A stretch of 22,354 nucleotides of DNA from Clostridium sp. CAG:524. GTDB lineage: Bacteria > Bacillota_I > Bacilli_A > RF39 > UBA660. Below, one piece after another: positions 7,722-15,275 of the stretch. The DNA is taken from positions 30,140 to 52,493 of the forward strand of contig FR880103.1 in assembly GCA_000434555.1 (NCBI GenBank). The letters run 5' to 3'. Below the pieces are notes generated by a model. That model did no database searches and was not told the DNA's origin. It saw only the letters and a program-made list of their open reading frames with translations. Every line of letters begins with the position of its first letter. Within the stretch, counting starts at the first letter, position 1. Position numbers and translations under genes: made by a program.

Positions 7722-9111
7722 GAATATAAAAGATGAATTATATAATATATTTGATAATTTAATATATTCTTCTTTTAATAATGTTGCTGATAAAGTAAAA
7801 AACAATAAAGGAGTTGTATTAAATATGAAAAAAGAAAATAATAAGAAATTATTTTATGGTTTAGGTTTTAGTTTTGCATGTGTAATTATGTTATTTATAG
7901 GAATTATATTTTTTAAAAATAATAGTAATATAGCTGTTATTGGTATTGATGTTAATCCTAGTTTAGAACTTAGTATTAATAATAAAAATAAAGTAGTTAG
8001 TGTTAATACTAACAATGAAGATGCGATTAAAGTAATAGGTGATATGAATTTAAAAGGTACTGATGTTTTAGTTGCAATGAATGCAATATTTGGTTCAATG
8101 GTTAAAAATGGATATATTAATGATAATGAAAATTCAATATTGATTAGTTTAGTAGATGGTGAATATAATGTTAATAAATTAGCAAATGATGTGTATAGTC
8201 ATTTACAAAACGAAAAAGTTAACTCTTCTATATTAACTCTTAATACTAATACTAGTAATTATGATAATGAATTATCAAAAAAATATAATATTTCTGTATC
8301 TAAAGTTAAATTAATTAAAAGTATTATAAATAAAAATTCATTATATAAATTTGAAGATTTATGTAAGTTAAGTACTAATGAACTTAATATATTAGCTAAT
8401 AGTAGTATAAATAAAAATGAAGAAGTAAGTACTATTGGAAGTGCTAGTACATCTAAATATATAAGTATAGATACTGTAAAAGATATAGTATTTAAGCATG
8501 CTAAAGTTGAAAATAAAAATGTTACTAATTTAGAGATAGAATATGATTATGAAAATGGTAATATGATATATGATGTTGAATTTGACTGTAATAATATAGA
8601 ATATGATTATGAAGTAGATGCTATTAGTGGTAAGATACTTGAAAGTGAAATAGAAAATAAGAACAAAGATACTGACAATAATAGTAATATTAGTAATAAC
8701 ACATATTTATCAAAAGATAAGATAAAAGAAATAGCTATTAAAAAAGCGAATGTTTCAAAGTATTATGATTATGATATAGAATTTGAATTCAAAGGTGGTA
8801 CTCCTATATATGAAGTAGAATTTGAAACAGAAAGTGCTGAATATGAAATTAAAATTAATGCTAAGAATGGTAACATTATAAAATATGAAGTTAAAAACAA
8901 AAAAGTAGATATTTCTAAATTAATAAGTAAAGATAAAGCTAAAAATATTGTATTAAATGATGCTAAAGTTACAGAATACTATGATTATGAAATTGAACTT
9001 GATGATAATGAATATGAAATTAGTTTTGAAACTCGCGAATATGAATACGAATATAAATTAGATGCAAAAACAGGTAAAATATTAGAAAAAGATATTGATA
9101 AAAACGATTAA
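7711..9111 (+). CDS. RsgI-like membrane anti-sigma factor with three PepSY-like repeats
   Basis: 466 residues. Residues 1-46 are cytoplasmic and would bind the sigma factor. One membrane segment lies at about 47-68, then the extracytoplasmic RsgI-type middle domain (IAVIGIDVNPSLELSINN, about 72-98, plus a following region to about 165). Three similar repeats begin near residues 250, 332 and 404 (for example YLSKDKIKEIAIKKA ... YEVEF ... AKNGNII), with the strand-helix pattern and D/N-A-x-x-G-x-I ending of PepSY domains. In known RsgI proteins the outer part is often a carbohydrate-binding module; here it is PepSY repeats. The start is fixed by AAGGAGG at 7698-7704. AAAGGAG at 7807-7813 before an in-frame ATG at 7825 is a possible second start giving a form without most of the cytoplasmic part. 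The unit ends at the hairpin at 9120. Confidence 0.82.
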   Translation: MKNKNIKDELYNIFDNLIYSSFNNVADKVKNNKGVVLNMKKENNKKLFYGLGFSFACVIMLFIGIIFFKNNSNIAVIGIDVNPSLELSINNKNKVVSVNTNNEDAIKVIGDMNLKGTDVLVAMNAIFGSMVKNGYINDNENSILISLVDGEYNVNKLANDVYSHLQNEKVNSSILTLNTNTSNYDNELSKKYNISVSKVKLIKSIINKNSLYKFEDLCKLSTNELNILANSSINKNEEVSTIGSASTSKYISIDTVKDIVFKHAKVENKNVTNLEIEYDYENGNMIYDVEFDCNNIEYDYEVDAISGKILESEIENKNKDTDNNSNISNNTYLSKDKIKEIAIKKANVSKYYDYDIEFEFKGGTPIYEVEFETESAEYEIKINAKNGNIIKYEVKNKKVDISKLISKDKAKNIVLNDAKVTEYYDYEIELDDNEYEISFETREYEYEYKLDAKTGKILEKDIDKND

Positions 9112-9119
9112 TTAATAGA

Positions 9120-9158
9120 AAAACTGATATTATGAAATTACATAGTATCAGTTTTATT
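9120..9158 (+). terminator. Rho-independent terminator
   Basis: AAAACTGATATTATG (9120-9134) pairs with CATAGTATCAGTTTT (9141-9155) over 15 bp with one G-T pair and the loop AAATTA. The last T run plus ATT serves as the tail. It ends the sigma/anti-sigma unit. Confidence 0.8.
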
Positions 9159-9269
9159 GATTAGAAAAATTATTTAAAAATAGCCAAATAAAAATGATAA
9201 AAGAAATACATTAATTATAGAATATATAAACATTTAATGTTATAATTATACTAGAAAGGAGTATGGGTT

Positions 9270-9824
9270 ATGGCAGAAAGAATAAATAAGTTTTTATATT
9301 CATCTATTATAATTTCAATACTTTTGTTTGTACTTGGTATGATATTTATGATATTTCCAGAAGTATCTTTTGAAACTATTACATATATATTATCTGTAGT
9401 ATTAATTATTAATGGTATCTATTTTATAGTAGAAAAAGAATCAAGTTTTTTCTTCTCAGGATTTTTAACACTAGGAATTATTCAAATATTAATAGGTGTA
9501 GTATTAATACTAAATCCTGTATTAATGAAAACATTATTTCCAATATTCGTTGGTATAGTAATGGTAACTAAATCTGCTTTAGATTTTAGAATATCTTTAT
9601 TATTAAAGAAATATGGATATAATAATTGGCTATCTATATTTATATTTTCAGTTATATCTATAATATGTGGATTAATAATTATAGTAAATCCAACTACCAT
9701 TGGAACTATAGCTATTACTACTTATTTAGGATTAATATTATCAATATATGCTATATCTAATATTATTGATAGTATATTCTTTATTAAAAATATTAAAGAA
9801 ATAACTAAATTATTAAAAAAATAA
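9270..9824 (+). CDS. HdeD-like (DUF308) integral membrane protein
   Basis: 184 residues with six hydrophobic segments at roughly 10-29, 37-54, 60-80, 86-106, 120-139 and 147-168. They fall into two-helix repeats, each with a proline or aromatic turn (MIFPEVSFETI, LILNPVLMKTLFP, IVNPTTIGTIAI). That repeat of N-P-x-T/L-x-x-x turns after a helix is the signature I associate with the HdeD/DUF308 family, whose namesake is linked to acid resistance in Escherichia coli; the role in Gram-positives is not established. The start ATG follows AAAGGAG by 8 bases. The gene stands alone between two hairpin terminators (9120-9158 and 9831-9855), so it is its own unit. A TATAAT lies at 9241-9246, but it is very close to the ribosome site. 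Confidence 0.75.
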   Translation: MAERINKFLYSSIIISILLFVLGMIFMIFPEVSFETITYILSVVLIINGIYFIVEKESSFFFSGFLTLGIIQILIGVVLILNPVLMKTLFPIFVGIVMVTKSALDFRISLLLKKYGYNNWLSIFIFSVISIICGLIIIVNPTTIGTIAITTYLGLILSIYAISNIIDSIFFIKNIKEITKLLKK

Positions 9825-9830
9825 TTATTG

Positions 9831-9855
9831 AAACTGCATTAAATATGCAGTTTTT
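9831..9855 (+). terminator. Rho-independent terminator
   Basis: AAACTGCAT (9831-9839) pairs perfectly with ATGCAGTTT (9845-9853), with loop TAAAT and a TTTTT tail. It ends the HdeD-like gene. Confidence 0.85.
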
Positions 9856-9910
9856 CTATGTACTAAAGTTTATTTATTTTGTATAATTAACTTATTATAT
9901 GGAGGTATTT

Positions 9911-10996
9911 ATGAAATTAATAGAAGTAACTTGTCCTAAATGTAGGGCAACTATGAAAGTAGATCAAAATAAGAAAGAAATGAATTGTGAATATTGTGGT
10001 AATAAATTTCTTATTGATGATGAAGTTTTAAAAGTTAAACATATTAATGCTGGTGAAATAGATGAAGAACAAGAATTTAAGAATGCTCTTACATATTTAA
10101 ATTTTAAGGAATATGTTAGTGCTTATAATTCATATCTAAGTTTATCTAAAAGATATGTTGATAATCCTGTTATATGGATAGGATTACTTCGTAGTTTAAG
10201 TGAAGACTTTACAAATAAAAGATATAATTCTTTATATGAAAGTTATTGGAATAAATATTCTAGTTTAGCAAATGAAACAGAAATATCTATGTATAAAGAA
10301 ACATATGAAAAATATATAAGTAGTTTTAGTGAATATGATAAACTTGATAGTAAAAATGTTAACAATGTTAATACTAATGAAAAAGATTATACTGTATTAA
10401 CTATACTTGGTGGTATGTTTGGTCTTCATAAATTTGCTAGAAGAGAATATGGAAAAGGATTTTTATATTTATTTACTGCGGGATTATTTTTGATTGGATG
10501 GATATACGACTCTATTAAGGAAGTTAAAAGGCACCCAGAAAGTAAAGGAAAAGCTTATACTTGTTTAGGAATATGGGGAATTATTGCAGGACTCGCATAC
10601 ACTGAATATAGTGCTTTAGGAGCAATAATAATAGTTATCGCAGGTATACTTACAATTACACCTGTATCAAGAACAATCTGGAAAAAACCTACTAGAGTAA
10701 GTCTCTATGTTAAACTAATTCTATACATAGTTGGATTTATAATTGTAGTTATAAGTATGCCAGGATATTATGGAGAATTCAAAGGTGACTCTATGAGTGT
10801 AATAATATCTCATGATGAAATAAAAATAAATGATAATGGAAAAGGATATACAGCATATAAATATGAACTAGAAGATAGGGGAGATTTTCTATTAATAGTT
10901 GTACGTGATAGTTTATATACATTTAGATATAGAGAATCTAAAAATGATTTATGTTTGTATAAAGATAATGGTTGCGTATTTTATTTAAAAAAATAG
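9911..10996 (+). CDS. Zinc-ribbon and TM2-domain membrane protein
   Basis: 361 residues from ATG 9911. The frame is also open from ATG 9899, but that would place the start before the GGAGG ribosome site (9901-9905), so I reject it. Residues 8-29 hold two CxxC pairs (CPKC ... CEYC), a zinc-ribbon knuckle. A charged, helical cytoplasmic stretch follows to about 150. Then comes a TM2-type pair of membrane helices with the family's GxFGxHxFxxxxYxxG pattern (GGMFGLHKFARREYGKGFLY) and an IYDSIKE turn. More hydrophobic segments follow, with a C-terminal domain of about 75 residues containing two cysteines near the end. TM2 proteins are widespread and of uncertain role. The combination suggests a membrane sensor or scaffold, which is inference. 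Confidence 0.75.
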   Translation: MKLIEVTCPKCRATMKVDQNKKEMNCEYCGNKFLIDDEVLKVKHINAGEIDEEQEFKNALTYLNFKEYVSAYNSYLSLSKRYVDNPVIWIGLLRSLSEDFTNKRYNSLYESYWNKYSSLANETEISMYKETYEKYISSFSEYDKLDSKNVNNVNTNEKDYTVLTILGGMFGLHKFARREYGKGFLYLFTAGLFLIGWIYDSIKEVKRHPESKGKAYTCLGIWGIIAGLAYTEYSALGAIIIVIAGILTITPVSRTIWKKPTRVSLYVKLILYIVGFIIVVISMPGYYGEFKGDSMSVIISHDEIKINDNGKGYTAYKYELEDRGDFLLIVVRDSLYTFRYRESKNDLCLYKDNGCVFYLKK

Positions 10997-11002
10997 AAAA
11001 AA

Positions 11003-11031
11003 TTGTCAAAAAAAGAAGTGTTTTGTAAACT
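11003..11031 (+). promoter_or_regulatory. Promoter of the NPKTG surface-protein gene
   Basis: TTGTCA (11003-11008) and TAAACT (11026-11031) are 17 bp apart. The predicted start is near 11038, followed by the ribosome site GAGGGAGG at 11052-11059. Confidence 0.55.
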
Positions 11032-11066
11032 TTTCGCTAATAATAATATTAGAGGGAGGTTGAGGT

Positions 11067-12080
11067 ATGAAAAAATATCTTATATTTACAATAACACTTT
11101 TTTTATTTATAAGAGTGCAAGCAGTAACAGAAAAATATAGCGAATGGAGTAGTGAATATCCTACTGAAATAAGTAAATTACTTATAAGAAAGGAAGATAG
11201 ATATTTATGGTATAAAGATGTTATTACTGATGAAGAATACATTATGAAAGAACTAGTTAAAGATAAAATAATTGATTACAACGATATAGTTCAAAAGAAA
11301 AGTGATGGAGAAAGTATAATTAAACCAGATAGTTACATCAGTAGAACCATCCATAGAAGAAATAAAATGTATACATTTAAAAGTAATGATATAGATTCTA
11401 TAAACTTTATATTTAATAATAGTGATATTTCAGAAATAGAAATATTTATTTTGAATGAAAAAATAAATTATGAAATAAATGATGAATATAGTTTTTTATA
11501 TGATAAAGATTACAATAACTATAATATGATAAATACAAATATAAATATTAAGTTAGATAATAAATATGATTTTAATGATATCGTTATTAAAATATATTAC
11601 GATAATAATAGTTCTATCTATGTATCATACAAGTGTTATATATATGATATTTATTATAATGACTTTAACTTAGATAAGGATATATTAATAATAAATAATT
11701 TAAATATGAAACCTAAATTATCACAAATGATACCTATGTATAGTTATACAGATAGATTATATAGAACATATAAATTAGTAAGAGAATACACTAAAGAATA
11801 TTATAGTGAATTAGAAGGCTATATTAAAGATGAAAATACTAAGAAAGAATTTTATAGTTATTTACTTAATGATTATGTAATTTTAGATGATCATGGTAAT
11901 ATTGTTAAAAATGAAAATTATTGTATAAAGAATTTTTGTTCCATAAAAATAATAGAAGAAGAAAATCCTAAAACAGGAGACTTTATAGAGTATAGTTTTA
12001 TTCTATTGTTAATATCATTCATAACTATATCTTTAATGTTATTTATTTTTTATAAAAAAATAGTAGATAAAAAGATCTAG
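11067..12080 (+). CDS. Secreted protein with NPKTG sorting signal
   Basis: 337 residues. The N-terminus is a signal peptide (MKKYLIFTITLFLFIRVQA, likely cut after VQA). The body is rich in Asn, Asp, Tyr and Ile with no motif I recognise. The C-terminus has the three parts of a sortase signal: N-P-K-T-G at 300-304, a hydrophobic segment at about 309-329, and a lysine-rich tail (KKIVDKKI). NPxTG-type signals are used by class B and other non-housekeeping sortases; LPxTG is the common form. I therefore expect covalent attachment to the wall or retention at the membrane face. No sortase gene lies in the window. It has its own promoter, and no clear terminator separates it from the STAS gene downstream. 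Confidence 0.75.
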   Translation: MKKYLIFTITLFLFIRVQAVTEKYSEWSSEYPTEISKLLIRKEDRYLWYKDVITDEEYIMKELVKDKIIDYNDIVQKKSDGESIIKPDSYISRTIHRRNKMYTFKSNDIDSINFIFNNSDISEIEIFILNEKINYEINDEYSFLYDKDYNNYNMINTNINIKLDNKYDFNDIVIKIYYDNNSSIYVSYKCYIYDIYYNDFNLDKDILIINNLNMKPKLSQMIPMYSYTDRLYRTYKLVREYTKEYYSELEGYIKDENTKKEFYSYLLNDYVILDDHGNIVKNENYCIKNFCSIKIIEEENPKTGDFIEYSFILLLISFITISLMLFIFYKKIVDKKI

Positions 12081-12082
12081 TT

Positions 12083-12110
12083 TTGTCGAATCACTTTAAA
12101 TATCTATTAT
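12083..12110 (+). promoter_or_regulatory. Promoter of the STAS-sigma operon
   Basis: TTGTCG (12083-12088) and TATTAT (12105-12110) are separated by 16 bp, giving a start near 12117. This is a housekeeping-type promoter; no sigma-B- or sigma-F-type (GGGTA-like -10) element was seen. CAGGAGA, the ribosome site, lies at 12129-12135. Confidence 0.45.
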
Positions 12111-12140
12111 ATTATTATAGTATTAATTCAGGAGACGCGA

Positions 12141-12482
12141 ATGGATATAGATATTGATTATAAAAAAGGTATTCTTTTTATAAGAATTATAGGTAACTTT
12201 ATAAGAAGCAATATAAGTAAATTTGAAGAAAGAATTATACCAATTATATTAGAACTTACTGCTAAAAAAGTATCTATTAATTTATCTAATATTATTATGA
12301 TAGATAATTATGGACTTGAATCATTTATTAAAATATCTAATATTGTAAATAGATTTAATGGTAAGGTTGCTATATGCGATATTAATAATGATGTTAATAA
12401 TTATATTAAAAGTAGTGATGTGTTTGATTATTGTTTTAAATCTAAAAATGAAGAGTCAGTGGTAGGTGTTTTAAATATATGA
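12141..12482 (+). CDS. STAS-domain protein, SpoIIAA-like anti-anti-sigma factor
   Basis: 113 residues, the size of SpoIIAA or RsbV. It starts with the strand pair DYKKGILFIRIIGNF, followed by a helix, the strand KKVSINLSNIIMID, the loop and a helix. In B. subtilis SpoIIAA the loop reads M-D-S-S-G-L and the second serine (S58) is phosphorylated by the kinase SpoIIAB. Here the loop is I-D-N-Y-G-L (D55 to L59), with Tyr at the phosphoserine position and Asn before it; a serine sits only at residue 61. The stop overlaps the next gene's start (ATGA), so the two are translationally coupled. The usual middle gene, the SpoIIAB/RsbW kinase, is absent. Family call fairly sure; activity is open. Confidence 0.75.
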   Translation: MDIDIDYKKGILFIRIIGNFIRSNISKFEERIIPIILELTAKKVSINLSNIIMIDNYGLESFIKISNIVNRFNGKVAICDINNDVNNYIKSSDVFDYCFKSKNEESVVGVLNI

Positions 12483-13120
12483 ATGATATAATGTATGAAC
12501 TAATTAAAGCTAACGAAGGCCTTATATATAAAATAGCATCTAAATATAGCAAATATTATAGTATAGAAGATTTATATCAAGTAGGTTCAATAGGTGTAAT
12601 AAAAGCATATAAAAAGTATAGAGAAGATAGTAACGCAAAATTTAGTACTTATGCTTATAAATATGTCCTTGGTGAAATAGTTGATTTTATACGTAAAGAT
12701 AGAAATATTATTGTAAGTGAAGAATATATGTCTATATATAAAAAGTATATTAATATTCGTGAATTATTATTTACAAAATATGAAAGAGAACCAAGTTTTA
12801 GTGAAATATCTTCTTTTATGGAAATAAGCGAAAGTGAACTCTTAAATATTATTAAAAGCGTTATGTTTACTATGAGTAGTGAAGTAAGTGAAGACTTTAC
12901 ATATGAAGGAGTAGTTGATAATAGAGATGATATATTAAATAAGATTCTTATAGATACTGAACTTGAATCTATGGATGAAATAGATAGAAAAATTATAGAT
13001 TATAGATATTATCAAGGATATAGTCAAAGTGAAACTGCAACATTGATGGGAATGAGCCAAGCAGGAGTATCAAGAAGTGAAAAACTAATACTTTCTAAAA
13101 TTAAAGATAAAATAGCATAA
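12479..13120 (+). CDS. Sigma-70 family factor of the SigF/SigG/SigB group
   Basis: 213 residues, somewhat short for sigma-F, -G or -B (about 235-265). Region 2 is at about residues 27-75 (SIEDLYQVGSIGVIKAYKKY, then FSTYAYKYVLGEIVDFIRKD). A region 3 remnant is around 85-125 (EPSFSEISSFMEISESELL). Region 4 is at the end (YSQSETATLMGMSQAGVSRS, EK), close to the SQAQVSRLEK sequence typical of sigma-F and sigma-G. It overlaps the STAS gene by 4 bases. In spore formers the order is spoIIAA-spoIIAB-sigF; here the middle gene is missing. Whether this factor serves sporulation, stress or something else cannot be told, and no sporulation gene is seen nearby. It ends just before the shared terminator at 13121. 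Confidence 0.85.
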   Translation: MNDIMYELIKANEGLIYKIASKYSKYYSIEDLYQVGSIGVIKAYKKYREDSNAKFSTYAYKYVLGEIVDFIRKDRNIIVSEEYMSIYKKYINIRELLFTKYEREPSFSEISSFMEISESELLNIIKSVMFTMSSEVSEDFTYEGVVDNRDDILNKILIDTELESMDEIDRKIIDYRYYQGYSQSETATLMGMSQAGVSRSEKLILSKIKDKIA

Positions 13121-13149
13121 AAAAAGCGTATCTATCATTTACGCTTTTT
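13121..13149. terminator. Bidirectional terminator between convergent genes
   Basis: AAAAAGCGTA (13121-13130) pairs with TACGCTTTTT (13140-13149) perfectly over 10 bp around a 9-base loop. A-runs and T-runs on both sides make it work in both directions. The last codons and TGA of the minus-strand gene lie inside it. Confidence 0.85.
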
Positions 13150-13755
13150 AATTATTGCTGAAATTGTAAGTCCTATTAATCCAACTACTACTGCGATTAT
13201 TATCATTATTCTATATCTATATTTGTCATTATAAACTATTTCACTATCAAGAACTTTAAAACTATCTATTAAATTAGTAAGTTCAGTATTATTATCAAGT
13301 TCACTATCAGAACTATATGTAAGCATCATTATATATTTATCAGTAGTAAATGTATATCCTCTTTGATAAGTATCATAACCAGTAGATTCTTTAGTAGGCC
13401 ACACTGTATCATATACTATACAATTTCTATCATTAATTTTTTCTTTTCTAACATTCTTAACATCTACTTTTATATTATAATCTTTTAATTGTTCATTAAT
13501 AGAATTTTCAATATATTCTTCATATTTTTTCATATCATCTTCAGTATATCTTAATATATCATATCTATTAGTGTTATTATCTATTGTTATTGTTATATAA
13601 TTGTTATCTTTAGTCCATTTATATAGACTTGATTCATTTATTTCTTCCTTATATCCTTCTGGTATATCAATCTTAAAATAAGAATTTTCAAGTGCATTAA
13701 CATTAACACTTAGTATACCAATAAATAATAATATTATTGTAAATATTTTTTTCAT
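13135..13755 (-). CDS. Secreted protein with C-terminal membrane anchor, unknown function
   Basis: 206 residues. A signal peptide (MKKIFTIILLFIGILSVNVN, likely cut at NALE) is followed by an outside domain of about 150 residues starting YFKIDIPEGYKEE. It contains an alternating-strand pattern and the later stretch QRGYTFTTDKYIMMLTYSSD, then one hydrophobic anchor at about 181-201 and a basic tail (KKRK) with a stop-transfer look. The layout (IPxGY near the start, a long pair of strands) resembles small lipoprotein-like folds of the PsbP type, but I cannot confirm that. The ribosome site AGGTGATG lies just before the start; a TATAAT on the minus strand lies at 13778-13773. It is divergent from the ABC importer operon. 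Confidence 0.75.
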   Translation of the reverse strand: MKKIFTIILLFIGILSVNVNALENSYFKIDIPEGYKEEINESSLYKWTKDNNYITITIDNNTNRYDILRYTEDDMKKYEEYIENSINEQLKDYNIKVDVKNVRKEKINDRNCIVYDTVWPTKESTGYDTYQRGYTFTTDKYIMMLTYSSDSELDNNTELTNLIDSFKVLDSEIVYNDKYRYRIMIIIAVVVGLIGLTISAIIKKRK

Positions 13756-13789
13756 TTCATCACCTATTAAATATTATAAACTATTTTTC

Positions 13790-13818
13790 TTGTAAAAGAA
13801 ATATTATATTGATATAAT
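13790..13818 (+). promoter_or_regulatory. Promoter of the amino acid ABC importer operon
   Basis: TTGTAA (13790-13795), a 17-bp spacer ending in TGA (extended -10), then TATAAT (13813-13818). Predicted start near 13825; ribosome site AGGAGAG lies at 13827-13833. Confidence 0.7.
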
Positions 13819-13839
13819 TTATATTAGGAGAGTAAATGT

Positions 13840-14571
13840 ATGAAAAAATTATTTAAATATTTTATTTGTTTAACTATCATTTTTATGTTATGTGGATGTG
13901 GAAAAGAAAGTAATAAGATTGTTATGGTTACAGAGTCAGGATTTGCACCATATGAGTATAGAAGCGGGGATGAAGTAGTAGGAGTAGATGTTGACATTGC
14001 TCGTGAAATAGCAAAAGAGCTTAATAAAGAACTTGTTATAAAAGATGTTGATTTTGGTTCAATTATTAATGAACTTAATTCTGGTAAGGCTGATTTTGCA
14101 GCTGCTGGTATGAGCATAGATGAAGAAAGAAAAAAGAGCGTTGACTTTTCTATTGAATATGCGACTAGTGAACAAGTTGTAGTTGTAAGAAAAGGTTATG
14201 ATAAGATTAAAAGTATGAATGACTTAGAAAATAAGACTATATCTGTACAACTTGGTACTGTTGCTGATACATATTTAACTGATAAATTCAGTAATGTTAA
14301 ATTATTTAGACAAAAGAAATTTTTAGCAGCTGCAGAAGATGTTAAAACTGGAAAATCAGATTGTATTGTAATGGATAAATTACCAGCAATAGAACTTGTT
14401 AAATCAAATCCAGAACTTGAAATATTAAATGTAACATTATTTACAGATAAATATGCAATCGCAGTTAAAAAAGGAAATACTGAATTATTAAATAAAATAA
14501 ATAGTGTTTTAGAAAGATTAATGAAAGAGGGTAAAATAGAAGAATATATTATTAATCATTCTTCTAATTAG
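13840..14571 (+). CDS. Amino acid ABC transporter, substrate-binding lipoprotein
   Basis: 243 residues. The signal peptide ends in the lipobox LCGC, so Cys20 is lipid-anchored on the outer face of the membrane. The body is a family 3 solute-binding protein: VMVTESGFAPYEYRSGDEVV at the first ligand lobe, GVDVDIAREIAKEL, FAAAGMSIDEERKKSVDFS, then the second lobe (NKTISVQLGTVADTYL). Such proteins bind polar or charged amino acids; which one cannot be read with certainty. It is the first gene of a promoter-binding protein-permease-ATPase operon ending at 15973. Ornithine carbamoyltransferase follows as the next unit, making arginine or ornithine attractive candidates by context only. Confidence 0.9.
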   Translation: MKKLFKYFICLTIIFMLCGCGKESNKIVMVTESGFAPYEYRSGDEVVGVDVDIAREIAKELNKELVIKDVDFGSIINELNSGKADFAAAGMSIDEERKKSVDFSIEYATSEQVVVVRKGYDKIKSMNDLENKTISVQLGTVADTYLTDKFSNVKLFRQKKFLAAAEDVKTGKSDCIVMDKLPAIELVKSNPELEILNVTLFTDKYAIAVKKGNTELLNKINSVLERLMKEGKIEEYIINHSSN

Positions 14572-14576
14572 AAGTT

Positions 14577-15275
14577 ATGAGTGAATTGTTAAATGGAATT
14601 TATGATGATTTTTATAAGACAGTTATATTTGATGAAAGATATAAATTAATATTAGAAGGTCTTAAAAATACTATACTTATAGCAATAGGAGCATTAATAG
14701 TTGGTATATTACTTGGAAGTATCATTTCTATTGTAAAGTATACTAATAAAGAAAGAGGTAAATTTAAATTACTTAGTAAAATATTTGACATATACGTAAA
14801 TATTATAAGAGGAACTCCTAGTGTTTTACAACTTATGATAATGTATTATGTTATATTTAAAACATCAACTATTGATTCTGTTATTGTTGGAATTATAGCA
14901 TTTGGTATTAATTCTTCAGCTTATGTTGCTGAAATTCTTAGAAGTGGATTTGATAGTATTGATGATGGGCAAGTAGAAGCAGGTCTTTCACTTGGACTTA
15001 ATTTTAGACAAGTGCTTAAATATATAATTATTCCACAAGCAATTAAAGTAAGCTTACCATCCATGGGTAACGAATTTGTAACATTGATTAAAGAAACAGC
15101 GATTGCTGGTTATATTGGAATAGAAGATTTAACAAAAGCATCAGATATTATCGCATCAAGAACATATGACTATTTCTTCCCACTTGTACTTGTTGCTTTA
15201 ATATATTTAGTTCTTACAAGTGTTATTAGTAAACTTCTTAAAAAAATGGAAAGGAAGTTGAATGTGAATGATTAG
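14577..15275 (+). CDS. Amino acid ABC transporter permease
   Basis: 232 residues, typical of the HisM/GlnP-type permeases. It has about five membrane segments. The cytoplasmic EAA loop starts near E134 (EAGLSLGLNFRQVLKYIIIP), which is the contact for the ATPase, and an RGTPSVLQLMI segment sits after the second helix. This is one permease gene, so the channel is probably a homodimer. It begins 5 bases after the binding-protein stop and overlaps the ATPase start by 8 bases, indicating coupled translation. Substrate as for the binding protein. Confidence 0.92.
   Translation: MSELLNGIYDDFYKTVIFDERYKLILEGLKNTILIAIGALIVGILLGSIISIVKYTNKERGKFKLLSKIFDIYVNIIRGTPSVLQLMIMYYVIFKTSTIDSVIVGIIAFGINSSAYVAEILRSGFDSIDDGQVEAGLSLGLNFRQVLKYIIIPQAIKVSLPSMGNEFVTLIKETAIAGYIGIEDLTKASDIIASRTYDYFFPLVLVALIYLVLTSVISKLLKKMERKLNVND

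Noticed and set aside
9899..9910. ATG at 9899 as start of the TM2 protein
   Set aside because: It lies before and overlaps the GGAGG site that serves ATG 9911.
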